The notes under the pieces are model-generated. The model worked only from the letters and a program-made list of their open reading frames with translations, was not told the DNA's origin and ran no database searches. Shown piece by piece: positions 1-7,823 of a stretch of 64,000 bases of DNA (within the stretch, counting starts at the first letter, position 1; each line of letters opens with the position of its first letter). The position numbers and the translations under genes were made by a program. The stretch is from JAPLMI01 sp043798375 (GTDB lineage: Bacteria > Omnitrophota > Gorgyraeia > 2-01-FULL-45-10). The stretch spans positions 21,632 to 85,631 of the forward strand of contig JAZDOS010000006.1 in NCBI GenBank assembly GCA_043798375.1, written 5' to 3'.

Positions 1-933
1 CCTTATCCTCGCCATCGCTTTAATCGGCTTCGATAAGCCCTCTATGGCGATCCAGTTCATCCTATCGGCGACAAGGCTCTTTTTCATCACTTCTTCCCTT
101 GGCCCGGCGATCAGGCGGTTCTTTTCGATGTCGATCCCTGTAACGTAGAGAGGCTCTTTATGAGCTATTCCCAGCCCGCGGCGCTGCCCGATCGTGTAAA
201 AAGGCATCCCCTTATGGCGGCCCAGGACTTTCCCGTATTTATCGACAATATCACCCGCCCTTATCCCGGCTCCGGTCTTCTTCTCGATATATTCCGCGTA
301 CTCCAGGTCCTGAACGAAACATATATCCTGACTTGAGACGGCGTTAAATGTTATTAGCTTCATCTTTTTCGCAAGCGCCCTTACCCGATCCTTAGTCAGG
401 CTGCCCAGCGGAAAAACCGCGCGTTTTAACTGCTCCTGCGAAAGCCTGAAAAGAAAATAGGATTGGTCCTTTCGCCCGTCCTTACCTTCCTTCAATAAAT
501 ACCTGCCGGATTTTTTATCTATGCCTATGTTCGCGTAATGGCCGGTGGCCACGGCCGATGCCCCGAGGCTGACGGCTTTTTCCAGAAGATGGCCGAATTT
601 TATCTTTTCGTTACACACAACACAGGGGTTCGGCGTATTCCCCCTTAAATATTCCCAGCAGAAATAGTCGATCACCTCTTTTCTGAACTCTTCGCTGAAA
701 TCGACTACATAATAGGCTATGCCCAGGCCTTCCGCAACGGCTCTGGCCCTCGTCACGGCTTCGAGGTTGCAGCAGCTCCTGCCGGAACTCGATCCGCATT
801 CCTCTTTCGGCCACATCCTGAAGGTGAGGCCTATTACTTCGAACCCTTCTTTCTTCAATAGCGCCGCGGAGACAGACGAGTCTACGCCTCCGCTCATCGC
901 TGCGACGATCCTCTTACTTTTTGGCCTTGCCAT
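1..933 (-). CDS. mnmA: tRNA-uridine 2-sulfurtransferase MnmA (3' end beyond window)
   Basis: MnmA makes 2-thiouridine at the wobble base (U34) of Glu, Gln and Lys tRNAs, using ATP and sulfur relayed from a cysteine desulfurase. Visible here are about 311 codons. The N-terminal PP-loop SGGVDSSV binds ATP. Both catalytic cysteine contexts are present: TPNPCVVCN in the middle and SSQDICFV later. The C-terminal beta-barrel is cut off at coordinate 1. The start is ATG at 931-933, preceded by AAGGAG five bases away, giving MARPKSKRIVAAMSGG. It overlaps the end of apbE by 20 bases, so the two are probably cotranscribed. Identification is secure; only the far C-terminus is unseen. Confidence 0.95.
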   Translation of the reverse strand, partial: MARPKSKRIVAAMSGGVDSSVSAALLKKEGFEVIGLTFRMWPKEECGSSSGRSCCNLEAVTRARAVAEGLGIAYYVVDFSEEFRKEVIDYFCWEYLRGNTPNPCVVCNEKIKFGHLLEKAVSLGASAVATGHYANIGIDKKSGRYLLKEGKDGRKDQSYFLFRLSQEQLKRAVFPLGSLTKDRVRALAKKMKLITFNAVSSQDICFVQDLEYAEYIEKKTGAGIRAGDIVDKYGKVLGRHKGMPFYTIGQRRGLGIAHKEPLYVTGIDIEKNRLIAGPREEVMKKSLVADRMNWIAIEGLSKPIKAMARIR

Positions 934-2008
934 ACTGCTCCTTAAATCCGCCTGCCATCCCGACTTTAAATTTATCTTTATCTTCCATTATGATGAGCGC
1001 GTCCATCCCCTTCGCGTCCGCAATCTCCAATCCATGGCTGCCCAGCACACACAATGCGGTCGCAAACATATCGGCGCTCGTCGCGTCATCGGCCACTACG
1101 GTCGCGCTTGCAACGCCGTTATCGGCCGGCCTTCCGGTCCTGGGGTCTATTATATGAGGGTAACGTTTCCCGTTAAATAAAAAATATTTTTCGTAATCGC
1201 CGGCCGTATCGATGGCCCTGTCATTCAACTGGAGCGCCGCGAAAACCTTCTTCTTGTCCCTCGGGTGCTGAATACCGACCCGCCAGGGCTCTAACTCATC
1301 CTTCATTCCGAGGCAGTACGTATCCCCGCCGGAACTGACAAGCGCGTTCCGAACGCCGCATTCTTTCAGGACCGCAACGGCCCTGTCGGTTGCGTATCCT
1401 TTCGCGACACCGCCGAAATCGAGCGCCATTCCGTCTTTCTGAAACGTGATAGTGGTATTTAACCTGTCGAGTATGATATATCGCGACCCGACCTTATCAA
1501 GCGCGGCCATTATCTCTTTTTTGGACGGCAGAACCATCTCCTTACCTGCCGCGCGCCATAGGTCGACGAGAGGCTTGACCGTAATATCGAACGCGCCTTT
1601 CATATCTTCACCGCACGCGACCGAGCGTTCGATTAAGCCGAAGACCTCTTCCGTCGTCTTAACAGGCTCTCCCGCTTTTTTGCACCTGTTTATACGCGAC
1701 GCCTCGCTGTCGTCTTTAAAAACGCTGAATATGCCCTCTACGCGGGCAATCTCATTGAAAGCCTTGCCTACGGCCAGCCGGACGGTTTCGGCGTCCTGGC
1801 CGGCAGGTACCGGCGCCTGTATGCGGACGAACGTTCCCATCATCGGCCTTGTATCTTCGACCATCCGCGCCGCCTCTCGACAAAGGCCCGGGACGGCGTC
1901 CTTGTCAGGGCCGAAGGATGCCGCCGTTTCCTGTGCGGCCGAAGCCGGAAATACCGCAAATGAAATGATTAATAATACCGCGTAAAGAAAGCGGGGTTTT
2001 TTTATCAT
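914..2008 (-). CDS. apbE: FAD:protein FMN transferase (ApbE/Ftp family)
   Basis: This 364-residue protein belongs to the ApbE flavinyltransferases, which attach FMN covalently to threonine in exported proteins such as RnfG/RnfD or NqrC and act outside the cytoplasmic membrane. A signal peptide is visible (residues 1-24, MIKKPRF.. to ..PASAAQ). Family landmarks are MMGTFVRIQ near residue 56, DFGGVAKGYATDRA near 197-210 and the late HIIDPRTGRPA motif followed by SATVVADDAT, which carries the Mg/FAD-binding residues. The start overlaps the upstream gene's stop by four bases (ATGA), so translation is coupled. No flavoprotein target such as Rnf or Nqr is encoded in this window, so its substrate lies elsewhere. 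Confidence 0.93.
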   Translation of the reverse strand: MIKKPRFLYAVLLIISFAVFPASAAQETAASFGPDKDAVPGLCREAARMVEDTRPMMGTFVRIQAPVPAGQDAETVRLAVGKAFNEIARVEGIFSVFKDDSEASRINRCKKAGEPVKTTEEVFGLIERSVACGEDMKGAFDITVKPLVDLWRAAGKEMVLPSKKEIMAALDKVGSRYIILDRLNTTITFQKDGMALDFGGVAKGYATDRAVAVLKECGVRNALVSSGGDTYCLGMKDELEPWRVGIQHPRDKKKVFAALQLNDRAIDTAGDYEKYFLFNGKRYPHIIDPRTGRPADNGVASATVVADDATSADMFATALCVLGSHGLEIADAKGMDALIIMEDKDKFKVGMAGGFKEQYGKAKK

Positions 2009-3099
2009 TTAAGATTGGCGAGAACTTTTTCTATATCGATATATTTTTCGACCATATCGACGATGATCTTGATCTTGTGAATATCCTGCGGCTTTAATTT
2101 TACGACCATGGAATTCACGCGGCTGGCTATTTTGTAAGTATCCTCTTTTGTAATCAACGCGGATATCCCGAACTTCTCGACCGCCTCAAGGGTCTTTCGC
2201 TTCGGCATCAGGCCGCCCGATAATATTATTCCGGAAATGCTGCATCCTTTCTTGAGCTTTCCGGCGTGCACCCTGCAGACGGTCTCTATCATATCGTCCC
2301 TGTCGCCGGGGATGATCATCAGCGAATTATTCTGTATGAAGCCAAGCGCATCCTTCACGTTCATGGCGCCTATCAGCACGCTCTCCGCCGTCTTATCCAG
2401 ATTTTTCCCGGCGTATAAGGCCTCGAGCTTCAGCTCCTCCTTTATCTCGCGCATCGTGGGAATGTCCAGTATCCTCTGATACGGAAGCATCCCGAAGACG
2501 GCGAGCCCTTTCTGCTGCAGGCCTTTCGTGGCCAACAGGGAGATCCTGTCGTATTTCTCGGGAAGCACCTTGTTCACTATGACGCCCGCGAGGTTCACGC
2601 CTTCTTTGTCAAGAAGCGCTTTATTGAGCATGACCTCGTCGATCGGTTTTCCGACGCCGCCGGAAGAAATAAGGATAATGTTCGTATCCAATAAACGCGC
2701 CACGGTCGCGTTCGAAAGTCCGAAGACGCTTCCCACGCCCGCGTGGCCCGTGCCTTCGATTATCACAAGGTCGTTGTCTTTGGAGACCTGCTCAAATGAA
2801 TCCTTGATAAGTTTTGCGTAATCCTCGTCGGCGCCCTTTTCGATGAAGCGCTCGGTGAACCCTTTATCGATGGCGACCGGCGACATATCCTTGATGTTGC
2901 ACCTTATGCCGAAGACCTCCTCGATCAGGACCGAATCCTCATCGACCTTATAGCCCTGTTCCATGAGATAGCGCTGGCCTATCGGTTTGATGAAGCCGAT
3001 CCGCCCGAAGCGCTTCTTGAGGGCCGCTATGAGGCCGAGTGACACGGTCGTCTTGCCGTCATTCTGCTGCGTCGCGGCTATAAATATCTTCTTCGCCAA
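2005..3099 (-). CDS. P-loop ATPase with C-terminal DRTGG domain (Pta N-terminal-like)
   Basis: The protein has an N-terminal BioD/CobB-like P-loop domain (Walker A variant ATQQNDGKTTVSLG) and a C-terminal DRTGG-type domain, recognisable by IIPGDRDDMIETV near residue 270. This is the architecture of the regulatory N-terminal part of long bacterial phosphotransacetylases, but the Pta catalytic domain is absent. The best start is TTG at 3097-3099 (MAKKIFIAATQQ), preceded by GGAGAGG; a TTG six codons earlier has no ribosome site. Its place downstream of acs genes suggests a role in C1 or acetyl-CoA metabolism, but that is inference. The reaction it carries out is not known from the sequence. Confidence 0.75.
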   Translation of the reverse strand: MAKKIFIAATQQNDGKTTVSLGLIAALKKRFGRIGFIKPIGQRYLMEQGYKVDEDSVLIEEVFGIRCNIKDMSPVAIDKGFTERFIEKGADEDYAKLIKDSFEQVSKDNDLVIIEGTGHAGVGSVFGLSNATVARLLDTNIILISSGGVGKPIDEVMLNKALLDKEGVNLAGVIVNKVLPEKYDRISLLATKGLQQKGLAVFGMLPYQRILDIPTMREIKEELKLEALYAGKNLDKTAESVLIGAMNVKDALGFIQNNSLMIIPGDRDDMIETVCRVHAGKLKKGCSISGIILSGGLMPKRKTLEAVEKFGISALITKEDTYKIASRVNSMVVKLKPQDIHKIKIIVDMVEKYIDIEKVLANLK

Positions 3100-3119
3100 T
3101 TTTCGCCTCTCCCACAAAA

Positions 3120-3161
3120 AAGGTGCCTGGCACCTCTTTTGAAACTTTTTTAATTAGTTCT
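3120..3161. repeat. Interspersed repeat with GGTGCCTGGCACC palindrome, copy 1
   Basis: About 40 bases, nearly identical to 50231-50271. Each copy has the palindrome AGGTGCCTGGCACCT followed by TCTTTTGAAA, a T-run and AATTAGT. Both copies lie directly upstream (minus-strand sense) of a start codon: the DRTGG gene here and tgt at the second copy. It resembles REP-type palindromes mobilised by RAYT transposases; that link is inference and no such transposase is in the window. Confidence 0.8.
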
Positions 3162-3186
3162 AATCGGTTCCGCTCGTAGGAAAAAA

Positions 3187-3987
3187 TTATACAAGCTTCC
3201 CTTCCCGATATGCCTTGATGTATTCCGCGCAGTAGTCATCGTGACAGAGGAGCGCCTTTGCGGCGGCGATGCTTGACATGACATGGCTGTCGAGCGGATC
3301 CAGGATCGCGGCGTCGAGCCCCGCGGCAATCGCCATCGCGAGAAACGAGGAATTGATGAGCTTTCTATTCGGCAATCCGAACGAAACGTTCGAGAGGCCG
3401 CATATCGTTTTCACTTTGCCCAGGCTCTTTATCCTGGGGATCGACATGAGAAATTCGTATGCCTGGTTCGGCTCCGTCGATATGGGCCTTATCAGAGGAT
3501 CGAAATAGAGGTTCTCTTCATTGAATCCTCTTTTCTTCACGCGGTCAAGGATCGATCTTGCGATTTCGAACCGTCCGCCGGCGTCGTCCGGCATGCCGCG
3601 CTCGTCCATTGTAAGAGCGATAAGCTTTGCGCCATATTGCTTCGCGAGCGGAAGGATTGTGCTCATCCTGTGTTCATCGGCGGTTATGGAATTGATCATC
3701 AGTTCGCCGCCCGCCTTATAAACCTTCAAAGCCCTTTCGATCGCGAGATAGTTGGGACTGTCTATGCATATCGACACATCTTTTATCCCGCTCTGGATTA
3801 CGCTGACGATCCAGTCGACATCCTGGATTTCATCGCCCGAAGTCACGGCGCAATTGATATCGACGAATGCGGCGCCGTTTGCCAGCTGGGACCGGGCCTC
3901 TTTTAGGATATACGCCATATTCCTGGTTTTAATCGCTTCCTGGATTTTTGGTCTTGTTGAGTTTATGCGCTCGCCGACAATGATCAT
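3187..3987 (-). CDS. Second AcsE/MtrH-like pterin-binding methyltransferase
   Basis: This 266-residue protein has the dihydropteroate-synthase-like TIM barrel of methyltetrahydrofolate:corrinoid methyltransferases. Landmarks are the N-terminal IIVGERINST, the aspartates in FVDINCA and ICIDSPN, MINSIT, and GLSNVSFGLPNRKLINSSFL near residue 190, which matches the AcsE pattern. It is a divergent paralogue of the 6175-6963 gene in the same cluster. Start ATG at 3987 has AGGGGA upstream. It sits nine bases after panE. It may methylate a different corrinoid protein or act as an alternative AcsE; no separate corrinoid protein is adjacent. Family assignment is firm, specificity is not. Confidence 0.85.
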   Translation of the reverse strand: MIIVGERINSTRPKIQEAIKTRNMAYILKEARSQLANGAAFVDINCAVTSGDEIQDVDWIVSVIQSGIKDVSICIDSPNYLAIERALKVYKAGGELMINSITADEHRMSTILPLAKQYGAKLIALTMDERGMPDDAGGRFEIARSILDRVKKRGFNEENLYFDPLIRPISTEPNQAYEFLMSIPRIKSLGKVKTICGLSNVSFGLPNRKLINSSFLAMAIAAGLDAAILDPLDSHVMSSIAAAKALLCHDDYCAEYIKAYREGKLV

Positions 3988-3996
3988 TCGATTCCC

Positions 3997-4929
3997 CTAC
4001 TTTATATGCCTGCCGTAGCTTGTCTCGATCGTCTTTACAAGATTGGTAAGGACTTCGTTAACCGGCGTCGCTATGCCGAGCGTTTTCCCCTGCCTCACGA
4101 TCGCGCCGTTTATAAAATCTATCTCTGTCCGTTTCCTGTTCAGGACATCCTGGAGCATGCTCGAGATATTCTGGGCCGTTCCCTTGCAGACCGACTCGAC
4201 TTTCTGTATAGGGTCGTCGTACGCCAATTTTACGCGCTTACGCTTGACGATCTTCGCCGCCTCCTGGACAGCGTTTCTTAGAAGAGCGCGGGATTCCTCG
4301 TATTCGATCAGGGCGCCGTTATTCAACCGCGTTATGGCGGTAAGGGCGTTTATTCCGACATTGATTATAAGCTTACTCCAGATGACCGAATCTATATCCT
4401 TGGATATCTTTGTTTCGAACCCGCACTTATTTAGAATGCCCGATATTTCTTTCAACATGCCGGAGAGCCTGCCGTCGGCTTTGCCTATTATCGTATCGCC
4501 CCTGCCGGCGTGCCTTACGCGGCCGATCCCCAAAAGCGTCGCTCCGTGGTTTGTGACGCCCGCTATCACCCTATCCTCGCCGAAATACTCATTGAGTATC
4601 TGGACGTTGCCGATACCGTTCTGCATGGTCATCACATAGGTGTTTTCGCCGACCATCTCCTTAATACCCCTGCAGGCATCTTCGGTCGAATAACTCTTGA
4701 CGCAGATTATGGCAAGATCGCATACGCCGATCTCTTTGGCATCGCAGGCCACGCTCAATTTTGCCTGAAAGGCGTTATTCGGCGTCTCCACCTTAACGGA
4801 ATTATCGCGGATATATCCCGCCCTTTCGGGAAGCTTGTCATACAGCCACACTTCCTCTTTTGTCTTATTCTTAAGATACGCGGATATAAGGCAGCCCATC
4901 GCGCCCGGGCCGACGATGGCGATCTTCAT
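3997..4929 (-). CDS. panE: 2-dehydropantoate 2-reductase (ketopantoate reductase)
   Basis: PanE reduces ketopantoate to pantoate with NADPH, the second step of pantothenate and coenzyme A synthesis. The 310-residue protein starts with the Rossmann motif IVGPGAMGCLISAYL. It has the catalytic lysine in IICVKSY, the NGIGN motif near residue 104 and the C-terminal segment SSMLQDVLNRKRTEIDFINGAI, with the family's lysine/arginine and glutamate contacts. It follows panB, whose product is its substrate. The Shine-Dalgarno AGGAGG and most of the ATG start lie inside one arm of a perfect 17-bp inverted repeat, so translation may be controlled by RNA folding. Confidence 0.93.
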   Translation of the reverse strand: MKIAIVGPGAMGCLISAYLKNKTKEEVWLYDKLPERAGYIRDNSVKVETPNNAFQAKLSVACDAKEIGVCDLAIICVKSYSTEDACRGIKEMVGENTYVMTMQNGIGNVQILNEYFGEDRVIAGVTNHGATLLGIGRVRHAGRGDTIIGKADGRLSGMLKEISGILNKCGFETKISKDIDSVIWSKLIINVGINALTAITRLNNGALIEYEESRALLRNAVQEAAKIVKRKRVKLAYDDPIQKVESVCKGTAQNISSMLQDVLNRKRTEIDFINGAIVRQGKTLGIATPVNEVLTNLVKTIETSYGRHIK

Positions 4930-5032
4930 CCCGTTAGACCTCCTATTTTCATTATCAAAATCATTTTTAAATCAAAAATATTAATATACCCTACCTGCAA
5001 GAAATACCATCTGTGAGGAGGTCTAACGGGAT
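4928..5032 (-). promoter_or_regulatory. 17-bp perfect inverted repeat enclosing the panE ribosome-binding site
   Basis: Positions 4928-4944 and 5016-5032 are exact reverse complements. On the mRNA the second arm reads AGGAGGTCTAACGGGAT, which contains the panE Shine-Dalgarno and the first two bases of its ATG. The loop is 71 bases and AT-rich. If the stem forms, the panE start is sequestered, so either an alternative fold or coupling to panB must open it. The core CCCGTTAGA is shared with the hairpin at 30381-30410, so the structure may have come from a mobile palindrome. Confidence 0.7.
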
Positions 5033-5039
5033 TCATCGG

Positions 5040-5906
5040 CTATCTCCTCACTTTTTGCTTTGAGCCGCGGGATTTCAGCTTATCGGCCTCGTCCTCTTTG
5101 ATCGTAAAGCTATGTTCTTTGTCCGGATATATGCCCTTCTCGACTTCATCTTTATATTTTTTAAAGCCTTCGAGTATCGCCGCCGAGAGCCTCACATACT
5201 GTTTTACGAATTTCGGGACGAACCTGTCGAAGAGGCCGACCATATCGTTTGTCACAAGCACCTGCCCGTCGCAATGAGGGCCCGCGCCTATGCCGATGGT
5301 AGGTATCGACAATTTTTCGGTTATTATCTTCGCGACCAGGTCGGGCACGCACTCCAACACGACCGCGAAACAACCTGCGCGCTGGAGCTTCATCGCCTGA
5401 TCGAGGATCTTCTCGGCCCCTTCGGCAGTCTTTCCCTGAATCCTGAATCCGCCGAGCTTGGAGATCGTTTGCGGTGTAAGGCCCAGGTGGCCTAATACCG
5501 GAATGCCGGCGTTGACGATTGCGATTGTTGCATCCAAAACCTCATCCCCGCCCTCAAGCTTTACCGCGTCGCAGCCCGCTTCCTTCATGAAACGACCGGC
5601 GTTACGCACCGCTTCTTCCGTCGAGACCTGGTACGACATGAAAGGCATGTCGCCGATTAAAAATGCGTATTTCGTGCCGCGGCGGACGGCCTTCGCGTGG
5701 TGGATCATCTCGTCCATCGTCACCGGCACCGTCGAATCGTATCCGAGCACCACCATCCCGACCGAATCCCCGACCAGTATCGCGTCAATCCCCGCCTCAT
5801 CGACTAACCTCGCCATCGGATAGTCATAAGCGGTCAGCATCGTGATTTTCTTACCCTCGCGTTTCTTAGCCTGCAGGTCAGTGATCATAAATTTCTTCCT
5901 GTCCAT
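5040..5906 (-). CDS. panB: 3-methyl-2-oxobutanoate hydroxymethyltransferase
   Basis: PanB transfers a hydroxymethyl group from 5,10-methylene-tetrahydrofolate to 2-oxoisovalerate to give ketopantoate. The 288-residue protein shows the family signatures KITMLTAYDYPMARLVDEAG, ILVGDSVGMVVLGYD, FLIGDMPFMSY and IGIGAGPHCDGQVLV. The chosen start is ATG at 5904-5906 (MDRKKFMIT) with AAAGGAGAG nine bases upstream; the open frame extends further 5' without a ribosome site. It lies between acsE and panE in the acetyl-CoA pathway cluster. This makes chemical sense, because the neighbouring folate-branch enzymes produce its C1 donor. Confidence 0.95.
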   Translation of the reverse strand: MDRKKFMITDLQAKKREGKKITMLTAYDYPMARLVDEAGIDAILVGDSVGMVVLGYDSTVPVTMDEMIHHAKAVRRGTKYAFLIGDMPFMSYQVSTEEAVRNAGRFMKEAGCDAVKLEGGDEVLDATIAIVNAGIPVLGHLGLTPQTISKLGGFRIQGKTAEGAEKILDQAMKLQRAGCFAVVLECVPDLVAKIITEKLSIPTIGIGAGPHCDGQVLVTNDMVGLFDRFVPKFVKQYVRLSAAILEGFKKYKDEVEKGIYPDKEHSFTIKEDEADKLKSRGSKQKVRR

Positions 5907-5936
5907 ATCAGCACTCTCCTTTATGTTCTCCACAGA

Positions 5937-6173
5937 TTTTTCGTCTTTTGGTGCAGGCGGAACTTTTGCGGTCCGCCTGGAGCGACTGTTAAAAATTTTG
6001 ATACATTGGGGCAATTTAGACAGGACAATGAAACTGCGCAATAGATACAGCTATATTGGCAGGTTCATTGGCCATCAAAATTTTTCCACAGCAAATTGGC
6101 ATGCCTAATGCCAATTTGCGGCAAGCGGAAGGCGACCGCAAAAGTGAACACCCATCGCCAAAGACGAAAAAAT
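5937..6173. repeat. Nested inverted-repeat element between acsE and panB
   Basis: The 268-base gap upstream of panB is filled by nested, imperfect inverted repeats. Outer arms (about 5937-5985 and 6120-6173) share TTTTTCGTCTTT and CTTTTGCGGTC. Middle arms AAAAATTTTGAT (5991-6002) and its complement (about 6073-6084) follow, with a perfect 12-bp hairpin GCAAATTGGCAT at 6091-6119. The acsE stop codon is continuous with the outer arm. The AATTTTTTCG end resembles the terminus of the 50280-50506 element, so it may be a degenerate miniature transposable element, or a structured leader. Confidence 0.55.
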
Positions 6174-6174
6174 T

Positions 6175-6963
6175 TCACCTCTTTCTGTATGCGTCCAGAA
6201 ACGAATCGCAGTAAATATTCTTATTCAAAATCAATTCCGCCGTGATCATCGCATCGACCAGATCCTTGTCGAGCGGGTCGAGTATCGCGGACGTAAGGCC
6301 GTTCGCGATCGCCATCACCAGAAATGTGCGGTTTACTAATGAGCGGCGCTTCGTGCCCTGCGACACGTTCGACAGCCCTATCGTCGTATTCGGCGCCGGG
6401 TCCGAGAGGAGCCTGAATTCGCGGATAGCCTCAAGTATCTGCGACTGCTGTACCTGAGCGACATTGACCGGAAGCACTATCGGATCAAGAAAGATGTCTT
6501 CAGGTCCGATACCGAAATCGATCGCCTTGGCGACTATCGCCGCCGCAAGCTCCAGCCTCTTTTCTTTGTTATTCGGTACGCCTGACTTGTCCATCGCAAG
6601 AGCGATCACCTGCGCATTATATTTCTTCGCAAGCCCGAATATCGCTTCCATCTTCGCCTCATCGGCGTTTGTCGAATTGATTACCGCCCTCTTCTTCGCA
6701 AGCTTTAAACCTTCCTCGATAACATCAGGTTTTGTCGAATCGAGCGCGAGGCTGGCATCCGTGACTTTCTGTATCGACTCGACAAGCCATTTCATATCGT
6801 CTTTCGGATTTTTTGAATAAGGCCCTGTATTTACATCCAGGACTCTTGCGCCTGCCCTTACCTGGTCCTCGGCAAGATGCTGGATGACGTCCGCTTCCTT
6901 ATTGGTAATAGCCCGGCCGACGTCCTTGAACATTCCGTTAATCAGCTCACCGATTATGATCAC
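6175..6963 (-). CDS. acsE: 5-methyltetrahydrofolate:corrinoid/iron-sulfur protein methyltransferase
   Basis: AcsE moves the methyl group of methyl-tetrahydrofolate to cobalt of the corrinoid iron-sulfur protein AcsCD in the Wood-Ljungdahl pathway. The length, 262 residues, equals the acetogen enzyme. Visible motifs are IIIGELINGMFKDVGRAI, VLDVNTGP (pterin-binding aspartate), ALDSTKPDVIEEGL, INSTNADE and TTIGLSNVSQGTKRRSLVNRTFL near residue 195, with the asparagine that polarises the pterin. Its start overlaps the acsD stop by four bases. It is much closer to canonical AcsE than the 3187-3987 paralogue and is the likely functional methyltransferase of the pathway. Confidence 0.93.
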   Translation of the reverse strand: MIIIGELINGMFKDVGRAITNKEADVIQHLAEDQVRAGARVLDVNTGPYSKNPKDDMKWLVESIQKVTDASLALDSTKPDVIEEGLKLAKKRAVINSTNADEAKMEAIFGLAKKYNAQVIALAMDKSGVPNNKEKRLELAAAIVAKAIDFGIGPEDIFLDPIVLPVNVAQVQQSQILEAIREFRLLSDPAPNTTIGLSNVSQGTKRRSLVNRTFLVMAIANGLTSAILDPLDKDLVDAMITAELILNKNIYCDSFLDAYRKR

Positions 6964-7823
6964 GGCTTCGCTCCTTTCATCATTTCGTCGATATACTTAA
7001 CTATATCGCGGGCCGCTTCGGGATGCCTCATGACAAGAAGATCCGCGCCAGCCGCAAGCATCGATACGGACGTCGAAATCTCCCAGTTGACCCCCTGGAT
7101 CTCGCCGGCCTCTTTAGCTTCTTTCGTCTTCCACACTTCCTGGCCGATGAAGAGTATGAACGGCATCGCGAGCATCCTGTCCCCGATAAACGCGGCGAGC
7201 CTGGCGCGCTCCATTATCGAATAGACGTATTCCATGCCGTATCCGAGAGATGTCGTCGTCGGGTGCATCACTATCCTATTCGGGTCAAACCCCATGTCGC
7301 TTATCAGTATATTCACCTGCTTCGCGATATTGATATCGATCGGCGATTCCGCTATTATCGAATGCCCGTCAGCCAGGCAGGTCGCAGCGAGGGTTTTATA
7401 ATTATTCTGCGTCGCGATCCCGAACAAATAGTTCTCGCCCCTGAATGCCTGGCTCACCTTAGGCAAAACCTCATTGTCCTTTTCGGCGTCCCCGCATCCT
7501 GTGATAACGAGCGGCACCCCAATGCTTGCGGCTATCGACTTCAAACTTTTAACGGCATCATCCGCTGATTTATTGCCGTTATCCGGATGTACGCTTGCGA
7601 GCCGTACGCATAAAAGAGCTGCGCCGCTATCGGCCAGATGTCCGGGCAAATCGGTGTCGAGGATCTCCAGCGCCACGACAGGCTTATTCGGCACCAGGCC
7701 TTCTTCGAACAGAAACGGCAGCGTAGTTTCGCCGCCTATTTTAACGGCGCCGGCGCCGCCTTTGCCGATCTCCACCGTATTTATCGCGCCTCCATACTTT
7801 TCCTTAATTAATTCTACCGGCAT
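6960..7823 (-). CDS. acsD: Corrinoid iron-sulfur protein small subunit (CODH/ACS delta)
   Basis: AcsD pairs with AcsC to form the corrinoid iron-sulfur protein that carries methyl from AcsE to acetyl-CoA synthase. The product is about 287 residues with the TIM-barrel motifs KGGAGAVKIGGETTLPFLFE, GHLADSGAALLCVRL, ITGCGDAEKD and MHPTTTSLGYGMEYVYSIMER. The preferred start is ATG at 7821-7823 (MPVELIKEKYGG), with AGGTGA upstream; a GTG three codons earlier lacks a ribosome site. It overlaps the end of cooC by 20 bases and the start of acsE by four, giving a tightly coupled block. Confidence 0.92.
   Translation of the reverse strand: MPVELIKEKYGGAINTVEIGKGGAGAVKIGGETTLPFLFEEGLVPNKPVVALEILDTDLPGHLADSGAALLCVRLASVHPDNGNKSADDAVKSLKSIAASIGVPLVITGCGDAEKDNEVLPKVSQAFRGENYLFGIATQNNYKTLAATCLADGHSIIAESPIDINIAKQVNILISDMGFDPNRIVMHPTTTSLGYGMEYVYSIMERARLAAFIGDRMLAMPFILFIGQEVWKTKEAKEAGEIQGVNWEISTSVSMLAAGADLLVMRHPEAARDIVKYIDEMMKGAKP

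Noticed and set aside
3283..3906. Long plus-strand open frame opposite the second acsE-like gene
   Set aside because: No ribosome site and no recognisable domain; it mirrors the GC-rich third positions of the true minus-strand gene. The same applies to other plus-strand frames, for example 13023-13274 and 55856-56452.
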